DNA of 64,000 nt, from NCBI GenBank assembly GCA_963826165.1, contig CAWGWC010000009.1, forward strand, positions 62,001 to 126,000. Direction: 5' to 3'. Below the pieces are notes generated by a model. The model saw only the letters and a program-made list of their open reading frames with translations, ran no database searches and was not told where the DNA came from. Positions 1 through 8,154 of the stretch are shown here, in pieces (positions within the stretch are counted from its first letter, which is position 1; each line of letters starts with the position of its first letter). The position numbers were made by a program, and so were the translations under genes. The DNA is from JACVRW01 sp963826165 (GTDB taxonomy: Bacteria > Actinomycetota > Thermoleophilia > Solirubrobacterales > Thermoleophilaceae).

Positions 1-1
1 T

Positions 2-496
2 CTCGGCCCGGTGTTCGAGGACACCTCCCCCTCTCGCTGGCAGGACGTGGGCCCCGAGGACGACTTCAACGAGCAGACGTACGTGCCGCGGGTGATCAAC
101 ATCGAGGCCTCGATCGGCGAGGCCGGCAAGACCACGATCTACGTCCGCACGTTCAACCCCGAGCGCGACAAGGTGATCGAGGGCCAGGACCCGCAGCCCT
201 ACGTCGCGATCTCAACCCGCTGTGCCCACCTCGGTTGTCCGGTGCGCTACATCCAGGCGTCGGGCAAGTTCGTGTGTCCCTGCCACGGCGGGGTTTACGG
301 CTTCGAGGGCCAGGTCGAGGGCGGCCCGCCGGTCCGCCCGCTCGATCGCTTCTACACGCAGGTCACCGGCGGCCGAGTGGAGATCGGCGACCGGTTCTCG
401 CTGAACTCCGAGCTCGAGCGCTTCGCTCCGCGTGACCCGTCGAACCATCTCGACGGGCTCTGGCAGTACCTCTACCCGTCGAGGCCGACCACATGA
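2..496 (+). CDS. qcrA: Rieske iron-sulfur subunit of menaquinol-cytochrome c reductase (5' end outside window)
   Basis: The reading frame is open to the left edge, so the N-terminus (normally the membrane anchor) is missing. Counting from the GTG at 11, the two Rieske cluster motifs are visible: C71-x-H73-L-G-C76 and C89-P-C91-H92, which give the two Cys and two His ligands of the 2Fe-2S cluster and a disulfide pair. The protein carries electrons from menaquinol to cytochrome c on the outer membrane face. Its stop overlaps the start of the cytochrome b gene (ATGA), so the two are translationally coupled. The family call is secure; GTG 11 is probably not the true start. Confidence 0.95.
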   Translation, partial: LGPVFEDTSPSRWQDVGPEDDFNEQTYVPRVINIEASIGEAGKTTIYVRTFNPERDKVIEGQDPQPYVAISTRCAHLGCPVRYIQASGKFVCPCHGGVYGFEGQVEGGPPVRPLDRFYTQVTGGRVEIGDRFSLNSELERFAPRDPSNHLDGLWQYLYPSRPTT

Positions 497-1338
497 AGAC
501 TCCACAGCTGCCCCGCCCACTGCGCCCCAAGCCCGGCCGTCCAGGCGAGAACGGGAACGGCAACGGCAACGGTGCCCGCCGCAACGGCGGGAACGGCGCC
601 GTGGTCGCCCCGCCCAAGCCCACGGTCAAGGACGCCGCGACGGAGGGTGCCGCGGCGTCGATCGGCTGGGTCGAGGAGCGCACCGGGCTCACCCCGTTCC
701 TGCGCGGATTCCTCTTCCGTAAGACGCCCAAGGGCACCAACTGGTTCTACACGCTCGGCTCGGCCACGATGTTCGCCTTCCTCTCACAGGCCGTGACCGG
801 GGTGTTCCTGGCCATGTACTACGAGCCGGATCCGACGCGCGCCTACGAGTCGGCATCGCGCATCACCAACGAGGTCTTCCTCGGCGAGTTCGTGCGGGGC
901 ATGCACAAGTGGGGCTCGACGGTGATGATCATCCTGATCTTCCTTCACATGGGCCGCACGTTCTTCTTCGGGGCCTACAAGTACCCGCGCGAGATCAACT
1001 GGGTGATCGGCGTCGTGCTGCTCGTGCTCACCCTGGCCATGGGCCTCACCGGTTACCTGCTGCCCTTCGACCAGCGGTCCTTCTGGGCCACGGTCGTGGC
1101 GGTCAACATCAACGCTTCGGGTCCGATCGTCGGTCCCTACCTGGCCGACTTCCTGAGAGCGGGGGCGGAATTCGGGCCCACCACGATCTCGCGCTTCTAC
1201 GCGTTGCACATGCTCGCCATACCCGGGCTGATCGCCGCGCTGATCGGCGCTCACCTCTACCTGGTGGCCAAGCTCGGCACCACGGCTCCGCCGTGGCTGA
1301 AGGCCGAGAAGAAGGACCTCCTCCGCGAGGAGATCTGA
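493..1338 (+). CDS. qcrB: Cytochrome b6-like subunit of bc complex
   Basis: This 281-residue protein corresponds to the N-terminal, four-helix half of cytochrome b. Heme-ligand histidines are at H138 and H152 in helix B and H239 and H254 in helix D. The 14 residues between H239 and H254 match cytochrome b6 rather than mitochondrial cytochrome b, which has 13. Residues 1-55 form a Pro/Gly/Asn-rich cytoplasmic extension that the family does not normally have. The C-terminal half of cytochrome b is supplied by the next gene, so this is a split b6f/Bacillus-type arrangement. It overlaps the Rieske gene by 4 bases. Confidence 0.93.
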   Translation: MKTPQLPRPLRPKPGRPGENGNGNGNGARRNGGNGAVVAPPKPTVKDAATEGAAASIGWVEERTGLTPFLRGFLFRKTPKGTNWFYTLGSATMFAFLSQAVTGVFLAMYYEPDPTRAYESASRITNEVFLGEFVRGMHKWGSTVMIILIFLHMGRTFFFGAYKYPREINWVIGVVLLVLTLAMGLTGYLLPFDQRSFWATVVAVNINASGPIVGPYLADFLRAGAEFGPTTISRFYALHMLAIPGLIAALIGAHLYLVAKLGTTAPPWLKAEKKDLLREEI

Positions 1339-1345
1339 AAGTCGT

Positions 1346-2062
1346 ATGAACGCACGCGAGCGCGAGCAGTACCTGCGCGAGTACTCGATACTCAAGAGCC
1401 AGGGGAAGCCGTTCTTCCCCTACGCCGTGGCCAAGGACTCGTGGATGGCCGCGTTGGTGCTGTTCGTGATCATCGCGATGTCGATCCTCTTCGGAGCCGA
1501 GCTCGGCCCGAAGGCGGATCCCACCACCACCACCTACACGCCGCGGCCGGAGTGGTACTTCTTCTTCCTGTTCGAGCTGCTGCGCGTGGTCAAGCCGCCC
1601 TCGCTCGTCTTCCTGGCCACCATCGGCATTCCCACGATCTGCCTGATGCTGTTGCTGCTGCTGCCCTTCTACGACCGGGGCCCGCAGCGCAACCCGCTGC
1701 GCCGCCCCATCGCCGTGGCCGCCGGCATCGCCACGATCGCCGCGATGGGCTACCTCACGATCCTCGGCGCGCTGGCGGGATCGCCCACCGAGATCGAGCT
1801 TGCCACCGCGCCGCAGTACGAGGAGGGCAAGGAGGTCACCGCCTCGTCGGGCTGCCTGGCCTGCCACAAGATCGGCGAGAACGGCGGCGCCCTCGGCCCC
1901 AACCTCACCGACATCGGCACGAAGCTGGGCCCTCAGGCCATCGAGCGCACGCTCCTCAACCCCACCTCGCCGATGCCGTCGTTCCAGTCGCTCAGGGACG
2001 AGAGCCCCGAGCAGTTCGACCAGCTGGTCGAGTACGTGGCCTCTCTCAAGGGCGAGGAATAG
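1346..2062 (+). CDS. qcrC: Subunit IV / cytochrome c fusion of bc complex
   Basis: The 238-residue protein has three membrane helices like subunit IV, with the quinone-site PEWY motif at residues 68-71. These are followed by a C-terminal c-type cytochrome domain with heme site C170-x2-C173-H174 and likely axial Met210. Fusion of subunit IV to a monoheme cytochrome c is known from Bacillus QcrC. Most actinobacteria instead carry a separate diheme cytochrome cc. The gene starts 7 bases after qcrB and ends 1 base before the methyltransferase gene. Heme attachment would need the Ccm genes near 60 kb or an equivalent. Confidence 0.92.
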   Translation: MNAREREQYLREYSILKSQGKPFFPYAVAKDSWMAALVLFVIIAMSILFGAELGPKADPTTTTYTPRPEWYFFFLFELLRVVKPPSLVFLATIGIPTICLMLLLLLPFYDRGPQRNPLRRPIAVAAGIATIAAMGYLTILGALAGSPTEIELATAPQYEEGKEVTASSGCLACHKIGENGGALGPNLTDIGTKLGPQAIERTLLNPTSPMPSFQSLRDESPEQFDQLVEYVASLKGEE

Positions 2063-2063
2063 C

Positions 2064-2765
2064 GTGAGCGGGGCCGGCCCCGCCTCCGGCACTCTGCCCG
2101 CCACGCAGGTGCGGGTGATGTTCGACCGGGTTGCCCGCGGCTATGACCGCATGAACTCGGTGATGACTGCCGGGATGCACCACCGCTGGCGCGAGCGCGC
2201 GGTGGACGTGGCCCGGGTGGGTCCCGGCTCGCAGGCACTCGACGTGGCCAGCGGCACCGGTGACCTGGCCATCGAGCTGGCCGGGCGAGGAGCGACCGTG
2301 ACGGGCATGGACTTCTCGCCGGCGATGCTCGAGCTGGCGCGGCGCAAGCACCCCGGGATCCGCTTCGAGGAGGGCGACGCCCTCGCGTTGAGCTACGACG
2401 ACGGCGAGTTCGACGCCGTTACCGTGGGCTTCGGCGCCCGCAACTTCGGCGATCTCGATCAGGGCCTTCGCGAGATGACGCGGGTGACCCGGCCGGGCGG
2501 GCGGGTGGTGGTGCTCGAGATCACCACCCCGCAGAAGCCGCCGCTCTCGTGGTTCTTCCGGGCCTGGTTCGACCGTATCGTGCCCCGGCTCGGCCGCCTC
2601 ACGGGCGCGCCCGACGCCTACGTGTACCTGCCCTCGAGCGTCCGCCGCTTCCCCGGTCCCGAGGAGCTGGCGGCACGGATGACGGCCACGGGTCTGACCG
2701 ACGTGCGTTGGATCCTCACCGCCGGAGGGATCATCGCTGTGCATTCCGGCACCCGCGTCTCGTGA
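2064..2765 (+). CDS. menG: Demethylmenaquinone methyltransferase (UbiE/MenG)
   Basis: This SAM-dependent methyltransferase of 233 residues performs the last step of menaquinone synthesis. Near the N-terminus it has the UbiE-type segment FDRVARGYDRMN. The SAM-binding motif DVASGTGDLA follows, then the family stretch GFGARNFGDLDQGLREM with a VLEITTP segment downstream. I chose the GTG at 2064, one base after the qcrC stop, because the UbiE homology begins directly after it. The frame is open further upstream only inside qcrC. Its position links quinone production to the quinol-oxidising complex. The stop overlaps the next gene. Confidence 0.93.
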   Translation: MSGAGPASGTLPATQVRVMFDRVARGYDRMNSVMTAGMHHRWRERAVDVARVGPGSQALDVASGTGDLAIELAGRGATVTGMDFSPAMLELARRKHPGIRFEEGDALALSYDDGEFDAVTVGFGARNFGDLDQGLREMTRVTRPGGRVVVLEITTPQKPPLSWFFRAWFDRIVPRLGRLTGAPDAYVYLPSSVRRFPGPEELAARMTATGLTDVRWILTAGGIIAVHSGTRVS

Positions 2766-3748
2766 ACGTGAACACCGCGCAGGCCCAGCTTGGTGCCGTG
2801 CTGGCGGCAGGTGGCCCCGAGCTCACGCGGCTGCTCGAGGAGACCGAGCGTCGCCTGGCCGAGATCGCCGCGCAACACGGCGAGGTCCTGGCCGCGCACG
2901 CCGACGGCACGTTGGCCGCGGGCGGCAAGCGCCTGCGGCCGATTCTCGTCTTTCTGTGCGGCGCGGGCGACCGTCGCCGGCTCGTGGGCGCCGCGACCGC
3001 GGTGGAGCTGCTCCACATGGCCACGCTCGTGCACGACGACGTGCTCGACCGTGCCGAGCTGCGGCGTGGGCGCCCGACGGTGTTCGCGGCCGCTGGCCGG
3101 AAGGCCGCCACCGCCACCGGCGATCTCCTGTTCTCACGAGCCTTCGCCGAGCTGGCGCACCCGGGGGGCGAGGAGCCGGTGCGGGCCCTGTCCACGGCCT
3201 CTTCGGCACTGGCGCGCGGCGAGCTCGTACAGCGGGCCGATGCCTGGGACGCCGCGGTTAGCGCCGAGCGTTACCGGGAGCGCTGTCGCCTGAAGACCTC
3301 CAGCCTGTTCGAGGCCTCTGCCCGGCTGGGTGCGCTGTTCGGGGGACGCGCCGACCTCGCAGGGGGTCTCGGGCGCTTCGGCGCGCGCATCGGGCTGGCC
3401 TTTCAGATGCTCGACGACGTGCTCGACGTCTCGGGTCCGTTCGAGCGCACGGGAAAGCCACGCGGCACCGACCTGTTGGACGGCACGGTCACCCTGCCTC
3501 TGATCCTCGCCCGCACGCACGACGCGGATCTGGCCGCCCTCGACCTGCGCGCCACGGTCACCGGGCCCGAGGAGGCGGCGGCGGTGTGCGACCGCATTGC
3601 GGCCACCGGCGCGCTCGACGAGGCGCGCGAGGAGGCGCTGACCGAGGTGGCTGCGGCGAAGGAGGAGCTCGCGGGGCTCGATCTGACGGCCGAGCGCGAG
3701 CACGCCCTGACGCTCGTGGCCGACGGCGTGGTGGAACGCTACGCCTAG
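2762..3748 (+). CDS. hepS: Long-chain polyprenyl diphosphate synthase
   Basis: This trans-isoprenyl diphosphate synthase of 328 residues probably makes the menaquinone side chain. It carries the KRLRP segment, the first aspartate-rich motif DDVLD at residues 92-96 and the second as LDDVLD about 130 residues later. The GTG at 2762 overlaps the menG stop (GTGA), which supports it over longer upstream starts lying inside menG. Product length cannot be read from sequence with confidence, so heptaprenyl is a guess from the menaquinone context. It is the last gene of the run that starts with qcrA. Confidence 0.9.
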   Translation: MNVNTAQAQLGAVLAAGGPELTRLLEETERRLAEIAAQHGEVLAAHADGTLAAGGKRLRPILVFLCGAGDRRRLVGAATAVELLHMATLVHDDVLDRAELRRGRPTVFAAAGRKAATATGDLLFSRAFAELAHPGGEEPVRALSTASSALARGELVQRADAWDAAVSAERYRERCRLKTSSLFEASARLGALFGGRADLAGGLGRFGARIGLAFQMLDDVLDVSGPFERTGKPRGTDLLDGTVTLPLILARTHDADLAALDLRATVTGPEEAAAVCDRIAATGALDEAREEALTEVAAAKEELAGLDLTAEREHALTLVADGVVERYA

Positions 3749-3761
3749 GCGCCGGCGCCTA
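3746..3761. repeat. 16-bp perfect palindrome at the hepS stop codon
   Basis: The sequence TAGGCGCCGGCGCCTA is its own reverse complement and begins at the hepS stop codon. It lies between convergent genes and could fold as a short 6-bp stem with a CCGG loop, acting as a weak two-way terminator. No T-tract follows, so the terminator role is only a suggestion. Confidence 0.35.
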
Positions 3762-3819
3762 CGCGAGGAGCGGAGCCCGAGCGGTGGTCGGGCGAGCACC
3801 GCAGCGTCTGTCCGATCTC

Positions 3820-4263
3820 CTAGAAATCCTCGGGGAGGATCGCGTCGGCAGTGAGCGCCCCGACGAAGCGGTCGATCTCCTCGCCCATGTTGGCGCGAAG
3901 CAGCCGCTGGTAGTCGCGCGCCAGCGCGTCGCCGCCGCGGTCGAGCTCTTCGTCGAGCAGCTCGACGTTCTGCTGGGTGAACACGCCCTCGCGATAGATC
4001 TCGCAGTTCGGGCAGTGCAGAAGGACGGTCCAGTTGTCCGGGCCGGCCTCGTCCCAGCTGACCGGGTAGACGAGCTCCGAGGAGCAGTCGATGCAGACGT
4101 GCAGGTCCTGATAAGGCTCGGCCGGGGGATGCTCGGGCGTCTGAGGCTCGATATGCGAGGGAACATCGGTCTCGCCGTCCTTGAAGTAGACGACCTCGAT
4201 GGTCTTCCCGCTGGGGAGTACCACGCGCTTCACATAGTGGGTTTGTTCTTCGTGGCTATCCAT
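3820..4263 (-). CDS. Zinc-ribbon protein of unknown function
   Basis: The start is the ATG at 4263, because an AGAGG ribosome site lies 9 bases upstream on the minus strand. The 147-residue soluble protein has a C-x2-C pair in the segment CIDCSS and a second in HCPNCEI, about 35 residues apart, forming a probable zinc ribbon. A conserved-looking helical segment with the pattern LLDEELDRGGDALARDYQRL follows. It is acidic, with no signal peptide. I do not recognise a named family. It converges with hepS and diverges from dcd. Confidence 0.7.
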   Translation of the reverse strand: MDSHEEQTHYVKRVVLPSGKTIEVVYFKDGETDVPSHIEPQTPEHPPAEPYQDLHVCIDCSSELVYPVSWDEAGPDNWTVLLHCPNCEIYREGVFTQQNVELLDEELDRGGDALARDYQRLLRANMGEEIDRFVGALTADAILPEDF

Positions 4264-4440
4264 CTCTCGCATCCTCTTGCTCCCGGTATCGGCACTGCGC
4301 GGGCGAACTTGAAGAAAACTTCGCCCGGCTTGTTGTGAGCCCAACCGGCTGGGGCGTAATTACTTACGACGAGGACCACGGATTGGATGCGATGGATCAC
4401 ACAGGCCGCGGCCCGCGCGAGGTCTAGACTGCGGCGGCCC

Positions 4441-5013
4441 GTGGTTCTGAGCGACCGCACCATCCTGGCCGAGATCGAGGCGGAGCGCATCGTGATCGAT
4501 CCGTTCGACGAGACCCTCGTCCAGCCGGCGAGCGTGGACGTACGCGTTGACCGCAGCTTTCGCGTGTTCCACAACGCGCGCTACCCCTACATCGATGTGC
4601 GCCAGCCGATGGAGGACCTGACCGAGTTGGTGCAGGTCCACGACGATGAGCCGTTCATCCTTCACCCGGGGGAGTTCGTGCTCGGCCAGACGCTGGAGCG
4701 CGTGACGCTGCCCAACGACCTCGTGGCCCGACTCGAGGGCAAGTCCAGCCTCGGCCGCCTGGGTCTGCTGATCCACTCCACGGCCGGCTTCGTGGACTCG
4801 GGTTTCTCGGGCAACCTGACGCTCGAGCTGTCGAACGTGGCCAACCTCCCCATCACGATCTACGAAGGAATGCCGATCGGGCAGATCTCGTTCATGCGCA
4901 TGGACGGTCCCGTCGAGCACCCGTACGGCTCGCGGGACACCGGCTCGAAGTACCAGGGCCAGGCGGAGCCGACGCCCAGCCGCTTCTACCTGAACTTCGA
5001 CAAACGGGATTAG
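4441..5013 (+). CDS. dcd: dCTP deaminase, probably dUMP-forming
   Basis: The GTG at 4441 gives a 190-residue protein starting VVLSDRTIL, the same length and start pattern as the Mycobacterium tuberculosis enzyme. The deaminase core GKSSLGRLGLLIHSTAGF contains the catalytic Glu within the region and is followed by SGFSGNLTLELSN. The C-terminus GSKYQGQ...PTPSR closes the active site. Close resemblance to the mycobacterial bifunctional form suggests direct conversion of dCTP to dUMP plus diphosphate, but this is an inference. It supplies dUMP for thymidylate synthesis. Confidence 0.93.
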   Translation: MVLSDRTILAEIEAERIVIDPFDETLVQPASVDVRVDRSFRVFHNARYPYIDVRQPMEDLTELVQVHDDEPFILHPGEFVLGQTLERVTLPNDLVARLEGKSSLGRLGLLIHSTAGFVDSGFSGNLTLELSNVANLPITIYEGMPIGQISFMRMDGPVEHPYGSRDTGSKYQGQAEPTPSRFYLNFDKRD

Positions 5014-5039
5014 TCAGCACCGCTACCATGAACTAGACC

Positions 5040-5285
5040 ATGCCGACGCCTGGGCCTCTCGAGATCATCATCGTCCTGATAATCGTGCTCGTCATCTTTG
5101 GGCCGAAGCGCCTGCCGGACCTGGGCAAGTCACTCGGTCGTGGGATGCGTGAGTTCAAGGACTCCGTGACCGGCAAGGACAAGGAGCACGAGCAGATCGA
5201 GTCGATGAAGACGGTGGGTGACGACCCCGAGCCGTCGGCCACGACGGCCACCACCACGGCCGCCCCCCGCGAGCAGCAGTCCTAG
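5040..5285 (+). CDS. tatA: Sec-independent translocase TatA/E subunit
   Basis: The 81-residue protein has one N-terminal membrane helix at about residues 8-20, then the hinge FGPKRLPDLGKSLG, an amphipathic helix and a polar Thr/Ala-rich tail. This is the TatA layout. TatA forms the pore that exports folded proteins with twin-arginine signals, including Rieske proteins such as the one at the left edge. It lies just upstream of tatC. Confidence 0.93.
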   Translation: MPTPGPLEIIIVLIIVLVIFGPKRLPDLGKSLGRGMREFKDSVTGKDKEHEQIESMKTVGDDPEPSATTATTTAAPREQQS

Positions 5286-5305
5286 CCGTCACGGGCGCGT
5301 AGGGA

Positions 5306-6073
5306 GTGCGGCGCGTCCGCCCGATAGACCACGAGGACCGGCTCTCGGTGGTCGAGCACCTCGACGAGCTGCGCACGCGGCTCATCTTCTCGGCGATCGC
5401 CTTCGGCGTCGCCTGGGCATTCACCGCCTGGCAGAACCACGCGATCCTGGAGATCGTCAACGAGCCGCTGCCACAGGGGATCGAGCCGATCACGCTGGCG
5501 CCCGCCGAGGCGTTCTACACGACCCTGACCAACTCGGCCTACGCCGCCCTGTTGATATCGATGCCGGTGATCCTCTACCAGCTCTACGCGTTCGTGCTCC
5601 CGGCCTTCAGCCCGTCGGAGAAACGCGTGGCCAAGCCGATGCTGTGGCTGATCCCGATCCTGTTCATCACGGGCGTGGTGTTCTGCTACTTCGTGGTTCT
5701 CACTCCGGCGCTCGACTTCCTGCTCAACTTCAACGCGGACGAGTTCAACACCCAGGTCCGGGCGCGCGACTACTACTCCTTCGTGACCCTGCTGATGCTG
5801 GCCATGGGCATCGGCTTCCAGATCCCGGTGGGCGTGGTTGCTGCCTGCCGCCTGGGCATCACCACCCCCGAGAAGCTGCGCAAGAACCGCCGCTACGCCA
5901 TCGTCGCGATAGCGGTGCTGGCAGCGCTGCTGCCCACGCTCGACCCGCTCACGCTGATCCTCGAGATGATCCCGCTGCTGCTTCTCTATGAGCTCAGCAT
6001 CTGGCTGGCGTCGGCCCTCGGCCGTCCCGCGCCTGACGTGGCCCCGGAGGCCGCGTCGGCCGAAGGCTCGTAG
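5306..6073 (+). CDS. tatC: Sec-independent translocase TatC
   Basis: The 255-residue polytopic membrane protein begins with the TatC signature around VVEHLDELRTRL and has six predicted helices. The conserved AEAFYT segment lies in the first periplasmic loop, and FxxPAFxPSEK-type residues (LPAFSPSEKR) follow. TatC binds the twin-arginine signal peptide. It starts with GTG, 20 bases after tatA. Family assignment is clear. Confidence 0.95.
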   Translation: MRRVRPIDHEDRLSVVEHLDELRTRLIFSAIAFGVAWAFTAWQNHAILEIVNEPLPQGIEPITLAPAEAFYTTLTNSAYAALLISMPVILYQLYAFVLPAFSPSEKRVAKPMLWLIPILFITGVVFCYFVVLTPALDFLLNFNADEFNTQVRARDYYSFVTLLMLAMGIGFQIPVGVVAACRLGITTPEKLRKNRRYAIVAIAVLAALLPTLDPLTLILEMIPLLLLYELSIWLASALGRPAPDVAPEAASAEGS

Positions 6074-6088
6074 CTAGCCTACGCCCCA

Positions 6089-6763
6089 ATGCTGTTCGAC
6101 CTCAGAGGCAAGCGCCGCCGGCTGGTGCAGTTCACCTACCTGATGCTCGCCCTGCTGATGGGCGGCGGCCTCGTGCTGTTCGGCATCGGCGGCGACGTCT
6201 CGGGCGGCCTGTTCAACGCCTTCGAGGACGGCGGTGGAAACGGCAGCGGCAACCAGGCGATCGAGGATCGAATCGACGATCAGGAGGAGCGGCTGCAGCG
6301 CAATCCGCAGAACACGGCCCTGCTCCAGGAACTGGTTCGGGAGTACTACCAACTGGCCACCGCCCAGCAGGTGCAGGGCGCCACCCAGTTCTCGGCCGAC
6401 TCGCGCGACGAGCTGCGCAAGGCGGGTGCCTACTGGCAGCGCTACGTCGCGGCGGAGCAGGAGAACCCCAGCGCGGACACGGCGCTCTTTGCCCTGCGCA
6501 TCTACGACGTGGGCGCGCTCAACCAGCCCAAGCAGGCGCAGAAGGCGGCGGCGCTGGTGGCGGAAGCCCAGAACGACTCGACCTCCTACCTCCAGCTGGC
6601 CGCGTACGCGGCACTGGCGAAGGACAAGCGCACCGCCGACCTGGCCGCGGAGAAGGCGATCGATCTCGCTCCCAAGGACCAGAAGAAGGAGATCCGTGAG
6701 CAGGCCGAGCAGCAGGCCAAGCTGATCCAGCAGCAGCAGAGGGCGCAAGCTCCGAGCGGCTGA
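6089..6763 (+). CDS. Membrane-anchored helical (TPR-like) protein
   Basis: The 224-residue protein has a basic N-terminus (KRRR) and one hydrophobic helix at about residues 14-35. A Gly/Asn-rich linker and a helical domain of repeated A/L/Y-rich segments follow, resembling degenerate TPR units. The C-terminus is a Gln-rich coiled coil. The domain should lie outside the membrane if the basic end stays inside. It sits 15 bases after tatC on the same strand, which suggests a shared transcript. I do not recognise a specific function; a scaffold or assembly role is plausible. Confidence 0.75.
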   Translation: MLFDLRGKRRRLVQFTYLMLALLMGGGLVLFGIGGDVSGGLFNAFEDGGGNGSGNQAIEDRIDDQEERLQRNPQNTALLQELVREYYQLATAQQVQGATQFSADSRDELRKAGAYWQRYVAAEQENPSADTALFALRIYDVGALNQPKQAQKAAALVAEAQNDSTSYLQLAAYAALAKDKRTADLAAEKAIDLAPKDQKKEIREQAEQQAKLIQQQQRAQAPSG

Positions 6764-6819
6764 CGTAGGCTTACGCTCTGGCCGGCGGGGGTTCCGGAAC
6801 TCGAAGCGACAGGAAACAC

Positions 6820-7179
6820 GTGAACTTTCACATCGAAGACGAGGCGGTTGACGACTCCACCCACGTAATCGAGCTCGGCGGCGAGGTCGATCTCTACACC
6901 GCGCCCGAGTTCAAGGAGCGCATGGTCGAGCTGATCGAGTCGGGCAAGAAGCAGATCGTGGTCGATCTGTCCAAGGCCACCTTCATCGACTCCACCACGC
7001 TCGGCGTGCTCGTCGGCGGAGTCAAGCGGCTGCGCCCGGCCGGCGGATCGCTGGCCCTGGTCTGCACGGATGACAACATCACCAAGATCTTCGAGATCAC
7101 CGGGCTCGACCGCGTGTTCCCGATTCACTCCTCCCGCGAGGAGGCGCTCGACGCGGTGACCTCCGGCGCCACGGAGTAG
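6820..7179 (+). CDS. STAS-domain anti-sigma factor antagonist
   Basis: This 119-residue STAS protein has the phosphorylation site DSTTLG with Ser58, and the flanking strands VVDLSKATFID and GGSLALVC typical of SpoIIAA/RsbV. Unphosphorylated antagonists bind an anti-sigma kinase and free a sigma factor. The GTG start has an AGGAA ribosome site about 6 bases upstream. The partner kinase is not adjacent; an anti-sigma-like protein lies at about 22 kb, but a link between them is unproven. Confidence 0.9.
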   Translation: MNFHIEDEAVDDSTHVIELGGEVDLYTAPEFKERMVELIESGKKQIVVDLSKATFIDSTTLGVLVGGVKRLRPAGGSLALVCTDDNITKIFEITGLDRVFPIHSSREEALDAVTSGATE

Positions 7180-7197
7180 GCCCTTCCGAGCGTCTTC

Positions 7198-7203
7198 TAG
7201 AAT
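7198..7203 (+). promoter_or_regulatory. Possible -10 element of the tRNA-Lys gene
   Basis: TAGAAT fits the actinobacterial TAnnnT pattern and ends 9 bases before the mature tRNA 5' end. No clear -35 hexamer is visible, so the assignment rests on position. Confidence 0.35.
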
Positions 7204-7212
7204 CGCGAGCTC

Positions 7213-7285
7213 GGGCCGTTAGCTCAATTGGCAGAGCAGGAGACTCTTAATCTCAAGGTTGTAGGTTCGATTCCTACACGGCCCA
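7213..7285 (+). tRNA. tRNA-Lys (CTT)
   Basis: A full cloverleaf can be folded: acceptor GGGCCGT with ACGGCCC, D stem GCTC/GAGC, anticodon loop CTCTTAA with anticodon CTT, and T arm GTAGG-TTCGATT-CCTAC. The discriminator is A, and CCA is not encoded. The outermost anticodon-stem pair (27-43) is G-A, a mismatch. Confidence 0.93.
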
Positions 7286-7292
7286 TCTAGAC

Positions 7293-8108
7293 GTGGCCGA
7301 AGCACTCACAACCACCGCGGAGCTGGCGTCCCTCGACGGGCGGGTCATGCCCGCCGGCGAGGCCACCATCCCGGCGACCGACGAGGGCTTGCTCCGCGGC
7401 GACGGCGCCTTCGAGGTCATCAGGGTCTACGACGGACGGCCGTTCGCGCTCACCGATCACCTCGACCGGCTGGAGCGCTCCGGCCAGAACCTGCGGCTGC
7501 CCGACGTCTTCCGCTCCGAGCTCGAGGAGGAGATACCCGAGCTGCTGGCCGAGCGTGGGGGCGGGGACTTCGACGGCTGCCTGCGCGTGGTCATCACCCG
7601 CGGCGGCCACCGGCTGCTGCTGACCGAGCCACTGCCCGCGTCACCGGAGCGCATACGGCTGGGCGTGGTGGAGTACGCGCCCACGCGAGTGCTCGACGGG
7701 GTCAAGTCTCTCTCGTACGGCGCCAACATGCTGTGTGGGCGCCTCGCCCGCGAGCGCGGCTTCGATGAGGCGCTGCTCGTGACCCCACACGGGAGGGTCC
7801 TCGAGGCCCCCACCTCGTCGCTCTTCTGGGTGGAGCGGGACGGGACGATCTGCACGCCGCCGCTGAGCGAGCACATCCTCGCCTCGATCACGCGGGCGCG
7901 GGTCATGGAGGAGATCACCGTGACCGAGCGGTCCTGCACGATGGACGACCTGCGCTCGGCCAGCGAGGCCTTTCTCGCCTCCACCACGCGCGAGGCCCAG
8001 TCGATCGCGGCGATCGAGGACATCGAGCTCGACGAGGGCGAGCGCACGCGGGCGGCGCGGACGGCTCTGCAGGCACGCATCGAGAAGGAACTGGCCGACG
8101 CGGGTTGA
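7293..8108 (+). CDS. PLP-dependent class IV aminotransferase / aminodeoxychorismate lyase-like
   Basis: The 271-residue protein is a fold-type IV PLP enzyme. The probable Schiff-base lysine is K138 in VKSLSYGANM, and the cofactor segment GRVLEAPTSSLFW contains the conserved Glu. GDGAFEVIRVYDG near residue 37 is typical of both 4-amino-4-deoxychorismate lyase (PabC) and branched-chain or D-amino acid aminotransferases. Sequence alone does not separate these. It starts with GTG 8 bases after the tRNA and has no pab neighbours. Confidence 0.85.
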   Translation: MAEALTTTAELASLDGRVMPAGEATIPATDEGLLRGDGAFEVIRVYDGRPFALTDHLDRLERSGQNLRLPDVFRSELEEEIPELLAERGGGDFDGCLRVVITRGGHRLLLTEPLPASPERIRLGVVEYAPTRVLDGVKSLSYGANMLCGRLARERGFDEALLVTPHGRVLEAPTSSLFWVERDGTICTPPLSEHILASITRARVMEEITVTERSCTMDDLRSASEAFLASTTREAQSIAAIEDIELDEGERTRAARTALQARIEKELADAG

Positions 8109-8154
8109 AAACGAACGCTCGCACGCGCCGCGCGCTCGCCACCTGAATCTGGGG

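Noticed and set aside
3746..3761. Strong intrinsic terminator after hepS
   Set aside because: The palindrome has no proper loop and no T-run. I list it as a palindrome only.
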